Assembly: GCF_044458865.1 (NCBI RefSeq)
Contig: NZ_JBITIH010000013.1
Location: 124,001-188,000 of the forward strand
Direction: 5' to 3'
From: Micromonospora_G sp044458865
GTDB taxonomy: Bacteria > Actinomycetota > Actinomycetes > Mycobacteriales > Micromonosporaceae
Length of the DNA: 64,000 bases
The position numbers and the translations under genes are program-made. The notes under the pieces are model-generated. The model was given only the letters and a program-made list of their open reading frames with translations. It was not told the DNA's origin and searched no databases. Positions 1 through 8,627 of this stretch are shown one piece after another (positions within the stretch are counted from its first letter, which is position 1; each line of letters starts with the position of its first letter).

Positions 1-1253
1 ACGCCGACCGCCTTGAGTTGCTGCTGGACCAGCTCCAGCGACGGCTGGTTGGTCGCGGCGTTGGCGAACCAGCCGACGGAGAGGCTGAGTCGGGTGCCAT
101 CCTTGGTGCGGACGCCGTCGGCCCCGACCCGCCACCCGGCCGCGTCCAGCAGCGACTTCGCCTTCGCCGGGTCGAACGTGAGCTGGGTGCCGAGATCACT
201 GTGGTACGGGGTGGTGTGCGCCAGGATGCTGGTCGCCGGTTTGCTGCCGGTCGGGTAGACCGTGTCGACGATCTCCTGGCGGTTGAGCGCAACCTGGATC
301 GCCTGACGTACCGACAGTTCCCGCAGCAGCGGCCGGGCGTTGTTGAGCCCCAGGTTGAACACGACCCCGGGGTTCGCCCGCGCCTGTAGGTCGACGTTTC
401 CGCCCGCCTTCAACGCACTCTCGTCGGCCAGGCCGACGCTGCCGATGGCGTCCACCTGTCCCGACGTCAGGCTCCCCGTACGCACCCCGGCCTCCGGGAC
501 CACGGTGAACACGACCTTGTCCAGGTAGGCCTCGCCGGGCTTGCGCCACAACGAAGACCCCCACTGGTATCCCTTGCGCCTGACCAGCGTGATCGACTGG
601 TTGGCCACGTACCCGTCGAGGACGAAGGGACCGGAGCCGACCACGCCGTCGGTGCACCGCTGGTCCGGCGTCTTGCGTACGGCCGACTCGGCGACCAGGC
701 CGAGGGAGAAGGTCGAGGTGGCCTGGAGGAACTGCGCGTTCGGTTGGGCGAACGACACCGCGGCGGTGAGGTCGTCGACGACCGTCGTACCGACATAGCC
801 GCTGAGGTAGCCGATCGCGAGGCTGGCCTTGGCGCCCAGCTTCGGGACGGCGTCGAAGTTGTCCTTGACGGCCTTGGCGTTGAGCGGGGTGCCGTCGCTG
901 AACGTGACCCCCGGCCGTAGCCGGAAGGTGAAGGTCTTCGCATCCGCGCTGATCTGCCAGCTCTCCGCCAGCCAGGGAACTATCTTGCCGGTGCCCGGCT
1001 CCTGGTCGGTCAGGGAGTCGACGATCTGGCGGAGCGAATAGATGGTGTCGTTGCTGCCAACCTGGTGCGGGTCCACGCAGCCGGCGTAGGAGCCGACGGC
1101 GAAGGTCAACGTCCCGCCGGAGCGGGCGGGCCCGGCGGCGCCGCTTGCGTTTCCCGCCCCGGCGCCGCCAGCGCCACAGGCGCTGGTCAGCGCGAGCACC
1201 GTCACGACGGCAGCCGACAACGGTACGGAGAAGAGCCTCGACCTCAATCTCAT
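1..1253 (-). CDS. ABC transporter substrate-binding lipoprotein, peptide/opine/nickel class (SBP_bac_5), partial
   Basis: Extracytoplasmic binding subunit of a family-5 ABC importer. About 417 codons are visible; the C-terminus and stop lie beyond the left edge. The N-terminus is basic, then hydrophobic, ending in LTSAC (Cys26), a lipoprotein signal. Near the edge it reads FDPAKAKSLLDAAGW, the C-lobe pattern usual in this family. ATG at 1253 is chosen because it opens the signal peptide and a GGAAG sits just upstream. It is transcribed away from the sulfur operon, so 1254-1886 is a divergent control region. No cognate permease is visible. The ligand cannot be read from the sequence; family members bind peptides, opines, glutathione or metals. 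Confidence 0.88.
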   Translation of the reverse strand, partial: MRLRSRLFSVPLSAAVVTVLALTSACGAGGAGAGNASGAAGPARSGGTLTFAVGSYAGCVDPHQVGSNDTIYSLRQIVDSLTDQEPGTGKIVPWLAESWQISADAKTFTFRLRPGVTFSDGTPLNAKAVKDNFDAVPKLGAKASLAIGYLSGYVGTTVVDDLTAAVSFAQPNAQFLQATSTFSLGLVAESAVRKTPDQRCTDGVVGSGPFVLDGYVANQSITLVRRKGYQWGSSLWRKPGEAYLDKVVFTVVPEAGVRTGSLTSGQVDAIGSVGLADESALKAGGNVDLQARANPGVVFNLGLNNARPLLRELSVRQAIQVALNRQEIVDTVYPTGSKPATSILAHTTPYHSDLGTQLTFDPAKAKSLLDAAGWRVGADGVRTKDGTRLSLSVGWFANAATNQPSLELVQQQLKAVG

Positions 1254-1268
1254 CAACTTCCCCTTTCT

Positions 1269-1324
1269 GGTAAGGAAGGGCCCCTTGTTATCGGTTTCTG
1301 TATAGGAAGGGGCCCTTCCTAACC
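1269..1324. repeat. Imperfect inverted repeat with GGGCCC cores
   Basis: Two 18-nt arms (1269-1286 and 1307-1324) are inverted copies with 17 of 18 positions matching, separated by 20 nt. Each arm also contains its own GGGCCC palindrome. It lies just upstream of the start of the binding-protein gene that reads leftwards. It could be a transcript hairpin in the 5' leader, or one copy of a dispersed intergenic palindrome of the kind seen in Micromonosporaceae. Only one copy is visible in this window. Confidence 0.6.
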
Positions 1325-1591
1325 GGTGGCGATGAGGGGGCGCTTGCTCAGGCAGGTGGGTGTACGGGGTGCGGGGTCCGCGACCTGTGTGGCCGGCGGC
1401 GTCGGTGCCGCGGCGCGGGTCGGGACGTCAGCCGGTCCGTGGTCGACGTGGAGTGGACGGGGGAGGCCCCGCCACACGGGTGACCCGGCGTCTGTCGAGA
1501 GGTGACGAGCGGACGGGGAACCCGCCGTGGGTGGATCGTCTCCACTCGTTGTGGAGATCAGGTTAGCCAGGCTCCCGCATTCAAGTCAAAT

Positions 1592-1608
1592 CCTATTGGT
1601 CAAGTAGG
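1592..1608. promoter_or_regulatory. Putative Rrf2-type operator, site 1
   Basis: CCTATTGGTCAAGTAGG has CCTAYT and ARTAGG half-sites. Read on the other strand it aligns with the three other sites in the window (7531, 11746, 1745). It lies in the region between the leftward binding-protein gene and the rightward leader peptide, so it could serve either direction. It is the weakest match of the four in its centre. Assignment to the Rrf2 protein encoded at 10337 is an inference. Confidence 0.45.
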
Positions 1609-1744
1609 GAATCTCCGCAGGGAGCCGGGTGGACGCCGGGCGTGGATCGCCCTGGCTGGATGCCTCGTGGGTGCCGAGGAGGCCCTGTCGGAACGTGCTG
1701 GCCGCGCCGTAATGGCTGCCGCCAGGGCGTTCGTCATGTGAAAG

Positions 1745-1761
1745 CCCACTAAACCTGTAGG
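1745..1761. promoter_or_regulatory. Putative Rrf2-type operator, site 2
   Basis: CCCACTAAACCTGTAGG matches the site at 7531 in 14 of 17 positions. It lies 126 nt before the leader peptide start at 1887 and so is placed to control the monooxygenase operon. Its left half-site is less conserved than in the two best copies. Confidence 0.5.
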
Positions 1762-1886
1762 GATAGACAGCTTCGTGGCGACGGGGGTAGTCTCCGGAAA
1801 GGATCTAGTGGTCCAGGCGTAACCACGTGATCGCGCCGGCGGGATCGATGCCGCCCCCGCTGTCGCACCCACAGGAGGTGACGACC

Positions 1887-2009
1887 ATGCAGCCCCCCGT
1901 ACGCCCGGCCGCCGTCTCCACCCGCGAGCCGCGATGCCACGTCGTCGCCCTCGTCACCCGTCGCCACATCGACCTGCAGCGCGTCGCTGCCGCGCTCTGT
2001 CCGCGCTGA
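1887..2009 (+). CDS. Putative cysteine-responsive leader peptide (40 aa)
   Basis: Very short frame with an excellent AGGAGG nine nt before its ATG, ending in TGA. The C-terminal part is TRRHIDLQRVAAALCPR, matching the R-H-x-D-L-x-R-V-x-x-x-L-C pattern of the short leader peptides annotated upstream of sulfur-assimilation operons in actinobacteria. It has cysteines at residues 17 and 38. It precedes the first monooxygenase gene by 108 nt. The likely role is translational sensing of cysteine supply, with ribosome position on the leader affecting downstream expression. The family link is from memory of such leaders; the attenuation mechanism is inferred. A related peptide is encoded at 11774. 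Confidence 0.7.
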   Translation: MQPPVRPAAVSTREPRCHVVALVTRRHIDLQRVAAALCPR

Positions 2010-2117
2010 CCTGTCACCAGGCTTCCACTCCACACCCTCCCGGGCTCCCCGTGTCCGAACGTCGGCCGCGCCGTACCCGGTCCATGGCCCCCTCCGAGCC
2101 GAAAGCGGAGTATCGCT

Positions 2118-3362
2118 ATGCCCGACCCATCGCCCCTACTGCACCTGGCGGTCGCCCTCGACGGAGCGGGCTGGCACCCCGCGGCGTGGCGCGAGCCCCA
2201 GGCCCGGCCAAGAGAACTTCTCACCGCACGCTACTGGTACGACCTGGTGGCCGAGGCGGAACGAGGGCTGCTCGACTTCGTCACCATCGAGGACTCGCTC
2301 GGACCGCAGTCGTACGACCGCTCCGGGCCGGACCAGCGAACCGACCAGGTTCGCGGACGACTCGACGCGGTCCTGGTCGCCGCGCGGGTGGCACCGCTGG
2401 CCCACCACATCGGACTCGTACCGATCGTGGTGGTCACCCACACCGAGCCGTTTCACCTCGCCAAGGCGGTCGCCACCCTCGACTACGCCTCCACCGGCCG
2501 GGCCGGCGTGCAGGTGCGGGTGTCGGCCCGGCCCGACGAGGCCGCGCACTTCGGGCGACGCCACATAGCACCGGTGGACTTCGCCGATCTGGAAGCCGCA
2601 CCGGCCCGGCAGTTGCTCCTCGACCTCTTCGACGAGGCAACCGAGTACGTCGAGGTACTACGGCGGCTGTGGGACAGCTGGGAGGACGACGCCGAGATCC
2701 GCGACGTCGCGACCGGGCGCTTTATCGACCGCGACAAGCTGCACTACATCGACTTCGAGGGGCGGTGGTTCAGCGTACGGGGGCCCTCCATCACCCCACG
2801 TCCGCCACAGGGCCAACCCGTCGTCAGCGCACTGGCGCACCAGAGCGTTCCCTACCGACTCGTCGCCCGGTCGGCCGACCTCGGATACGTGACACCACAC
2901 GACCGGGACCAGGCCCGCGCGATCGTCAGCGAGGTACGCGCCGAACAGGCGGTCGCCGGGCGGTCCGGGCAGACCGTCCACCTCTTCGGTGACCTGGTCG
3001 TCTTCCTCGACGACACCACCTCGGCGGCCGAGGCCCGCAAGTCGCGCCTGGACGAACGCTCCGGTGGCCCGTACCAGAGCGACGCGAAGGTCTTTGTCGG
3101 CACGGCGACCGAACTGGCGGACCTTCTGCAGGACTGGCAGCAGGCCGGGCTCACCGGATTCCGGCTGCGCCCGGGGACCGTGCCGTACGACCTTGAACAG
3201 ATCACCCGGGTACTCGTCCCGGAACTGCGTCGGCGTCAGGTGTTCCGGGCCGCGTACGGTGCCGACACCCTGCGCGGCCTGCTCGGTCTCGACCGACCGG
3301 GCAACCGATACGCCGACGCCGCAGCGCCGCATTCGTTCGCGGAAGGATCCCCTCGACCATGA
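2118..3362 (+). CDS. LLM-class (luciferase-like) FMN-dependent monooxygenase, NtaA/SnaA/DszA type
   Basis: A 414-residue flavin monooxygenase of the bacterial luciferase superfamily that uses FMNH2 and O2 supplied through a partner reductase. The length and the N-terminal layout (YWYDLVAEAERGLLDFVTIED) fit the group that includes DszA, SnaA and nitrilotriacetate monooxygenase component A. ATG at 2118 has GGAG seven nt upstream. It is the first enzyme gene after the leader peptide and overlaps the next gene by ATGA. With SsuABC and sulfite exporters downstream, the likely substrate is an organosulfur compound such as a sulfonate or sulfone, but the substrate is not visible. It lacks the strict GRxGxNxVTS pattern that the next protein has. 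Confidence 0.88.
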   Translation: MPDPSPLLHLAVALDGAGWHPAAWREPQARPRELLTARYWYDLVAEAERGLLDFVTIEDSLGPQSYDRSGPDQRTDQVRGRLDAVLVAARVAPLAHHIGLVPIVVVTHTEPFHLAKAVATLDYASTGRAGVQVRVSARPDEAAHFGRRHIAPVDFADLEAAPARQLLLDLFDEATEYVEVLRRLWDSWEDDAEIRDVATGRFIDRDKLHYIDFEGRWFSVRGPSITPRPPQGQPVVSALAHQSVPYRLVARSADLGYVTPHDRDQARAIVSEVRAEQAVAGRSGQTVHLFGDLVVFLDDTTSAAEARKSRLDERSGGPYQSDAKVFVGTATELADLLQDWQQAGLTGFRLRPGTVPYDLEQITRVLVPELRRRQVFRAAYGADTLRGLLGLDRPGNRYADAAAPHSFAEGSPRP

Positions 3363-4735
3363 GCAGACCAGCCAAGCAGGTCCACCTCGCGGCCCATTTC
3401 CCCGGCGTCAACAACACCACGGTCTGGAGCGATCCGCAGGCCGGCAGCCACATTGACTTCGCCTCCTTCGTCCACTTCGCGCGCACGGCGGAGCGGGCGA
3501 GGTTCGACTTCCTGTTCCTTGCCGAAGGGCTGCGGCTGCGCGAGCAGAACGACCAGATCTACGACCTGGACGTGGTCGGCCGGCCGGACACCTTCACCGT
3601 GCTCGCCGCGCTCGCGGCGGTCACCGAGCGACTCGGCCTGGCCGGGACGATCAACTCGACCTTCAACGAGCCGTACGAGGTCGCCCGACAGTTCGCCAGC
3701 CTCGACCACCTCTCCGCCGGCCGGGCCGGCTGGAACGTGGTCACCTCCTGGGACGCCTTCACCGGCGAGAACTTCCGGCGCGGCGGCTTCCTCCAGCAGG
3801 AGCACCGCTACCGGCGGGCACGTAACTTCCTGCGGGCGACCTGGCGCCTCTTCGACTCCTGGCGCGGCGACGAGATCGTCGCGGACCAGGACCGTGGCGT
3901 CTTCCTCGCCGATCCGCAGGCCGGTTCCTTCGCGCACCAGGACCCGGATTTCGACATCACCGGCCGGTTCAACGTCCCGCGAAGCCCACAGGGACGCCCC
4001 GTCATCCTCCAGGCCGGTGACTCCGAGGAGGGACGCGAGTTCGCCGCATCCAGCGCCGACGCCATCTTCAGCCGGCACGCCACCCTCACCGAGGGGCAAC
4101 GCTTCTACTCGGACGTGAAGGGGCGGCTCGCCCGCTATGGGCGTACCTACGACCAACTGCTGATCCTGCCGGCGGCGACGTTCGTCCTCGGGGACACCGA
4201 CGCCGAGGCCCAGGAACTCGCCCACGAGGTACGGCTCCAGCAGGTCAGCGGCCAAACCGCGATCAGGTTCCTGGAGCAGCTCTGGAACCGGGACCTCTCC
4301 GGTTACGACCCCGACGGCCCGTTGCCGGAGATCGACCCGGACACCGGTGAGAACACTATCGCCCGGGGGCGTGCCAGCGTGCGTATGTACCGTGACCCGA
4401 TCGCCACCGCACGGCAGTGGCGGGAGCAGGCGGCGGCGAAGAACCTGTCGATCCGTGAGCTGATCATCGAGGTGACCGGACGCCAGTCGTTCGTCGGTGC
4501 GCCGGCCACCGTGGCGGCGGCCATCGACGAGTTGGTCCAGGCCGACGCCAGTGACGGTTTCATCCTGGTCCCGCACGTCACTCCCGGTGGGCTCGACGGG
4601 TTCGCCGACACCGTCGTACCGATCCTCCAGGAACGGGGGGTGTTCCGTACCGACTACGAGGGTGAGTCGCTCCGCGACCACCTCGGCCTCGCCCCCGTCG
4701 TCCTGTCCGAGCGGGCGTTCGCGGTGCCCTCATGA
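3359..4735 (+). CDS. NtaA/DmoA-family FMN-dependent monooxygenase
   Basis: A 458-residue member of the nitrilotriacetate/EDTA/dibenzothiophene-sulfone monooxygenase family. The signature is clear: HFARTAERARFDFLFLAEG near residue 40, SLDHLSAGRAGWNVVTS near residue 120, and NVPRSPQGRPVILQAGDS around residue 210. It uses reduced FMN to oxidise a soluble organic substrate, commonly with C-S or C-N cleavage. The start overlaps the previous stop (ATGA) and its own stop overlaps the next start, so it is translationally coupled. Within an Ssu-type operon, organosulfur cleavage is the best guess. Confidence 0.92.
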   Translation: MSRPAKQVHLAAHFPGVNNTTVWSDPQAGSHIDFASFVHFARTAERARFDFLFLAEGLRLREQNDQIYDLDVVGRPDTFTVLAALAAVTERLGLAGTINSTFNEPYEVARQFASLDHLSAGRAGWNVVTSWDAFTGENFRRGGFLQQEHRYRRARNFLRATWRLFDSWRGDEIVADQDRGVFLADPQAGSFAHQDPDFDITGRFNVPRSPQGRPVILQAGDSEEGREFAASSADAIFSRHATLTEGQRFYSDVKGRLARYGRTYDQLLILPAATFVLGDTDAEAQELAHEVRLQQVSGQTAIRFLEQLWNRDLSGYDPDGPLPEIDPDTGENTIARGRASVRMYRDPIATARQWREQAAAKNLSIRELIIEVTGRQSFVGAPATVAAAIDELVQADASDGFILVPHVTPGGLDGFADTVVPILQERGVFRTDYEGESLRDHLGLAPVVLSERAFAVPS

Positions 4736-5817
4736 GGTTCCTGGCGATAACGCTGATCGTGCACGGGCCGGACCCGGTGACCGGGCGGAAGAAGTCGACG
4801 ACCGACCGCTTCCGTGAGGTGGTGGAGAACGCGGTCTTCGCCGAGCAGCTCGGCTTCGACGGTTTCGGCGTGGGGGAGCGGCACGAGCTGCCGTTCATCT
4901 CCTCGTCCCCGCCGGTGGTGCTCAGCCACATCGCCGCGCTCACCTCGACCATCCGGCTCTTCACCGCGGTCACCACGCTGAGCCTGCTCGACCCGGTACG
5001 GGCGTACGAGGACTATGCGACGCTCGACCATCTCTCCGGCGGGCGGCTGGAACTCATCATCGGCAAGGGCAACGGTGCGGCCCAGCGGGAGCTGTTCCAC
5101 GTCACCCCCGAGGACCAGTGGGAACGCAACGCGGAAAGCTACGAGCTGTTTCGCCGGATCTGGCGGGAGGAGCGGGTCACCGCCACACCGAGGTTCCGGC
5201 CGGAGCTGAGAGAGGCGCAGGTGTGGCCACGCCCGCTCCAGCAACCGATCCGGGTCTGGCACGGCAGCGCGACCAGCAGGGAGTCGGTGGACCTCGCGGC
5301 CCGCTACGGAGACCCGCTGTTTTCCGCGAACGTCACGAACCCGATCGAGCCGTACGCCGAACTGGTCCGCTACTACCGGCAACGGTGGGTCGAGTACGGC
5401 CACGACCCGGCCGCCGCCGTGGTCGGTGCCGGCACCGCCGGTTACTACGCGGCCGTCAACTCCCAGGACGCGATCGCCGCCTACCGACCCGTCTTCGAAG
5501 GGCAACTCGCGTTCCAGAAGCGGCTCGGCCTCGATCCGGTCTTTCCTACCCTTGAGGATTTCGTCGAGCGCAGCTCGGCGTTGATCGGCAGTCCGCAACA
5601 GATCATCGAGAAGGTGCATCGCTACCACGAGGCCCTCGGCCACCAGGTCATCCACCTGCACGCGGACGCCGGCGGCCTGAGCGACCTCCAGCACCGCAGG
5701 TCGCTGGAGCTGTTCCAGTCCGACATTGCTCCGGTACTCCGCCGGGAGATTCCCGACCCGCCGTGGCAGTGGGATCCGGCCGCCTCACCACCCGTCCTCG
5801 CCGCGCTGAAAGAGTGA
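4732..5817 (+). CDS. LLM-class flavin-dependent oxidoreductase
   Basis: A 361-residue luciferase-fold protein. The N-terminus reads FAEQLGFDGFGVGERHE and is followed by YEDYATLDHLSGGRLELIIG, the usual barrel motifs of the LLM superfamily. It is closer to the short luciferase-like group than to the 450-residue NtaA group. ATGA overlap with the upstream gene. Four paralogous LLM genes in a row suggest a multi-substrate or sequential oxidation set sharing one reductase. Cofactor (FMN or F420) is not decided by sequence, but the adjacent flavin reductase favours FMN. Confidence 0.88.
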   Translation: MRFLAITLIVHGPDPVTGRKKSTTDRFREVVENAVFAEQLGFDGFGVGERHELPFISSSPPVVLSHIAALTSTIRLFTAVTTLSLLDPVRAYEDYATLDHLSGGRLELIIGKGNGAAQRELFHVTPEDQWERNAESYELFRRIWREERVTATPRFRPELREAQVWPRPLQQPIRVWHGSATSRESVDLAARYGDPLFSANVTNPIEPYAELVRYYRQRWVEYGHDPAAAVVGAGTAGYYAAVNSQDAIAAYRPVFEGQLAFQKRLGLDPVFPTLEDFVERSSALIGSPQQIIEKVHRYHEALGHQVIHLHADAGGLSDLQHRRSLELFQSDIAPVLRREIPDPPWQWDPAASPPVLAALKE

Positions 5818-5820
5818 TCG

Positions 5821-6957
5821 ATGTCCCCCACCCCGCTCGCCGTGCTCGACCTGGTCCCGATCTCGTCCGGCTCCAATGCCACCGAGGCGCTCCGCAACAG
5901 CATCGACCTGGCCCAGCAGGCCGAACGTTTTGGCTACGCCCGGTACTGGTTCGCCGAGCACCACCTCAATCCGGGGGTTGCCGGAACCTCACCGGCGGTT
6001 CTGCTGGCGTTGACCGCCGCGGCGACCTCGACGATTCGGCTCGGCTCCGGCGCGGTGCAGATGGGGCACCGCACGGCGCTCTCGGCGGTCGAGGAGTTCG
6101 GCCTGATCGACGCGCTGTATCCGGGGCGGCTCGATCTCGGTCTGGGACGGTCCGGCGGACGTCCGACCCAGACGGACCCGGTGCCGGTCCTCGCCGGAGG
6201 CGTGGGGGTGGTGGACGGGCGGGCACCCAACGGTCTGCGGATCCCGCCCCGGTTCTCCTTCGCCCATCTGCTCGGGTCGCCGCGGTTCGCGTTGCAGAAG
6301 TCGCTGTTGCAACTGCCCGGCGCGCAGCCGCAGGACTACTCGGAACAGGTGGCGGACGTGCTCGACCTGCTGGCCGGAACGTACCGGTCGGCGGAGGGCG
6401 AGGAGGCCCATGTGGTGCCGGGGGAGGGTGCCCGGGTGCAGGTCTGGATCCTGGGCAGCAGCGGGGGTGAGAGCGCCAGCGTCGCCGGCGCGAACGGGCT
6501 GCGCTTCGCCGCCAACTACCACGTCAGCCCGGGCACCGTCATCGAGGCGGTCGAGGGCTACCGGGCGGCCTTCCGCCCGTCGACGGAGCTGGAGCGCCCG
6601 TACGTCACCGTTTCCAGTGACGTGGTGGTCGCCGAGGACGAGGTCGAGGCGAGAGAGCTGGCCTCCGGGTACGGCCTGTGGGTCCGCAGCATCCGCACCG
6701 CCGAGGGTGCGATTCCCTTCCCGACTCCGGAGCAGGCGCGTGCGTACTCCTGGAGCGATGCCGACCGCGAGCTGGTCGCCGACCGGGTCGAGACCCAGTT
6801 CGTCGGTACTCCCGGGCAGGTCGCCGATCAGCTCGAACAACTACGTGACGCGACCGGTGCCGATGAACTGGTCGTCACCACCGTCACCCACGGCCACGCC
6901 GACCGGGTGCGTTCGTACCGGTTGCTCGCGCAGGAGTGGCAACGCCGGCAGCGGTGA
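5821..6957 (+). CDS. LLM-class flavin-dependent oxidoreductase, MsnO8-like
   Basis: A 378-residue luciferase-like protein starting three nt after the previous stop. The motifs RYWFAEHHLNPGVAGTSPAV, GSGAVQMGHRTALSAVEEFG and YPGRLDLGLGRSGG place it in the MsnO8-like LLM group. The role is presumably FMNH2-dependent oxidation alongside the three preceding enzymes. There is no strong Shine-Dalgarno, so translation probably depends on coupling. The substrate is unknown. Confidence 0.87.
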   Translation: MSPTPLAVLDLVPISSGSNATEALRNSIDLAQQAERFGYARYWFAEHHLNPGVAGTSPAVLLALTAAATSTIRLGSGAVQMGHRTALSAVEEFGLIDALYPGRLDLGLGRSGGRPTQTDPVPVLAGGVGVVDGRAPNGLRIPPRFSFAHLLGSPRFALQKSLLQLPGAQPQDYSEQVADVLDLLAGTYRSAEGEEAHVVPGEGARVQVWILGSSGGESASVAGANGLRFAANYHVSPGTVIEAVEGYRAAFRPSTELERPYVTVSSDVVVAEDEVEARELASGYGLWVRSIRTAEGAIPFPTPEQARAYSWSDADRELVADRVETQFVGTPGQVADQLEQLRDATGADELVVTTVTHGHADRVRSYRLLAQEWQRRQR

Positions 6958-6981
6958 TTCCGTGCTCAGGAGGAGGAACGG

Positions 6982-7470
6982 ATGAGTTTGGGACAGGCAC
7001 TCGACCCGCGCGAGCTGCGCCGGGTGTTCTCCGCTTTTCCCACCGGCGTGGTCGCCATCGCGGCCCTCGTCGGCGGGGCGCCGGTGGGGCTCGTGGCGAG
7101 TTCGTTCACCTCGGTCTCGCTGGATCCGGCGATCGTCTCCGTCTGTGTCGCCCACACCTCGACCACCTGGCCGATTCTCCGGGCGGCCGAGGGGTACGGG
7201 ATCAGTGTCCTCAGTGTTGACCAGGAGCGGGCGTGCCGGCAGCTGAGCAGTCGTGGCGTCGATCGGTTCGCGGCCCTGGACTGGCGGGTCTCCGACCGCA
7301 ACGCGGTTTTTCTCGACGGCGCGAGCGCGTGGCTGGACTGCACGCTGTTCGAGCAGGTCACCGCCGGTGACCACGACATCGTTCTGCTGCGTGTGCATGA
7401 CCTCGGCGGCGACGCGAACATCGCGCCGTTGGTCTTCCACGCCAGCCAGTTCCGCCGTCTTGAGCGTTGA
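6982..7470 (+). CDS. Flavin reductase domain protein (partner of the LLM monooxygenases)
   Basis: A 162-residue protein of the flavin reductase-like domain family. Visible landmarks are FPTGVVAIAA at residues 14-23, the flavin-binding ASSFTSVSLDPAIVSV around 36-51, and GDHDIVLLRV near residue 130. It reduces FMN with NAD(P)H and supplies FMNH2 to the monooxygenases. AGGAGGAGG precedes the ATG, one of the strongest ribosome sites in the operon and consistent with need for excess reductase. It is the last gene before the operator-bearing gap at 7471-7562. Confidence 0.9.
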   Translation: MSLGQALDPRELRRVFSAFPTGVVAIAALVGGAPVGLVASSFTSVSLDPAIVSVCVAHTSTTWPILRAAEGYGISVLSVDQERACRQLSSRGVDRFAALDWRVSDRNAVFLDGASAWLDCTLFEQVTAGDHDIVLLRVHDLGGDANIAPLVFHASQFRRLER

Positions 7471-7530
7471 CCGGCCGGTTCCGGTGGTACGAACGGACAC
7501 TTGACCGATCCTGTTCCTGAGTCCACTCTT

Positions 7531-7547
7531 CCTACTAAACGAGTAGG
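7531..7547. promoter_or_regulatory. Putative Rrf2-type operator, site 3
   Basis: CCTACTAAACGAGTAGG lies 15 nt before the start of the SsuA-like gene. Its outer CCTACT/AGTAGG half-sites form a perfect inverted repeat, extended by TT before and AA after. Its position implies a separate promoter for the transport genes under the same control as the monooxygenases. A TTGACC at 7501 could be a -35 element, but no convincing -10 follows. Confidence 0.6.
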
Positions 7548-7562
7548 AAAACTTGGGATTGG

Positions 7563-8627
7563 ATGATGATGAGACGTCCCCCGTACCGCCGGCTTGGCCG
7601 GTTGGCCACCCTCGCGGTCCTGACCCCGGCGCTGCTCGGCGTCACCGCTGCCTGCGGCGGAGATGACGGCGAGGGCGGTTCTTCCGGCCCGGTGACCCTC
7701 CGGCTCGGCTACTTCCCCAACATCACCCACGCGTCCGCGGTCGTCGGGGTGGAGAAGGGGATCTTCACCGAGAAGCTGGGCGGCGACGTCAAGCTTGAGA
7801 CGGCGACGTTCAACGCGGGTCCCGCCGCCATCGAGGCGATTTTCTCCGGCGCGCTCGACGCCACGTACATCGGTCCCAACCCGACCGTCAACGCCCACTC
7901 GAAGTCGAAGGGCGAGGCGGTACGGGTGGTCTCGGGCGCGGCCTCCGGTGGCGTGGCCCTGGTTGTCAAGGCGGGCATCAACTCGGTCGAGGACCTGCGC
8001 GGTAAGAAGATCGCGACTCCTCAACTGGGCAACACCCAGGACGTGGCGATCCGCTACTGGCTCAAGGAGAAGGGCCTCACCACCAACAAGGAGGGCGGCG
8101 GCGACGTCTCGATCGTGCCGCAGGAGAACGCGCAGACCGTCGAGACCTTCGGCACCGCCATCGACGGTGCCTGGGTGCCGGAGCCCTTCGTCTCCCGGCT
8201 GGTCAACGCGGGTGGCAAGGTCCTGGTCGACGAGCGCGACCTCTGGCCGGACAAGAAGTTCGTCATCACCAACCTGATCGTCAGCACCAAGTTCCTCAAG
8301 GCCCACCCGGACGTGGTGAAGCGGCTGGTCGAGGGGCAGGTCGCGGCGAACGAGTTCGTCAACACCAAGCCGGACGAGGCACAGCAGGCGATTTCCGAGC
8401 ACATCGGCAAGATCACCGGTAAGCCGCTCGACCTCAAGCTGATCAAGCAGGCATGGCCGACGCTGCAGTTCCTCAACGACCCGATCGAGTCGTCACTCAA
8501 GACCGGGCTCGACCACGCCGTCGCGGTAGGACTCACCCAGCCGGTCGACCTCAAGGGCCTCTACGACCTGACCTACCTCAACGAGGTGCTCAAGGCGCAG
8601 GGTAAGGCCGAGGTCCCACTGACATGA
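7563..8627 (+). CDS. ssuA: Sulfonate/organosulfur ABC transporter substrate-binding lipoprotein
   Basis: A 354-residue binding protein of the SsuA/TauA (NMT1-like) class. The signal peptide ends in GVTAAC (Cys31). The mature start (VTLRLGYFPNITHASAVVGV) and FSGALDATYIGPNPT are characteristic of aliphatic sulfonate and nitrate/taurine binding proteins. Three consecutive ATG codons at 7563, 7566 and 7569 could each start translation. It overlaps the ATPase gene by ATGA. It delivers the organosulfur ligand to the permease at 9429. The exact ligand cannot be told. Confidence 0.9.
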   Translation: MMMRRPPYRRLGRLATLAVLTPALLGVTAACGGDDGEGGSSGPVTLRLGYFPNITHASAVVGVEKGIFTEKLGGDVKLETATFNAGPAAIEAIFSGALDATYIGPNPTVNAHSKSKGEAVRVVSGAASGGVALVVKAGINSVEDLRGKKIATPQLGNTQDVAIRYWLKEKGLTTNKEGGGDVSIVPQENAQTVETFGTAIDGAWVPEPFVSRLVNAGGKVLVDERDLWPDKKFVITNLIVSTKFLKAHPDVVKRLVEGQVAANEFVNTKPDEAQQAISEHIGKITGKPLDLKLIKQAWPTLQFLNDPIESSLKTGLDHAVAVGLTQPVDLKGLYDLTYLNEVLKAQGKAEVPLT

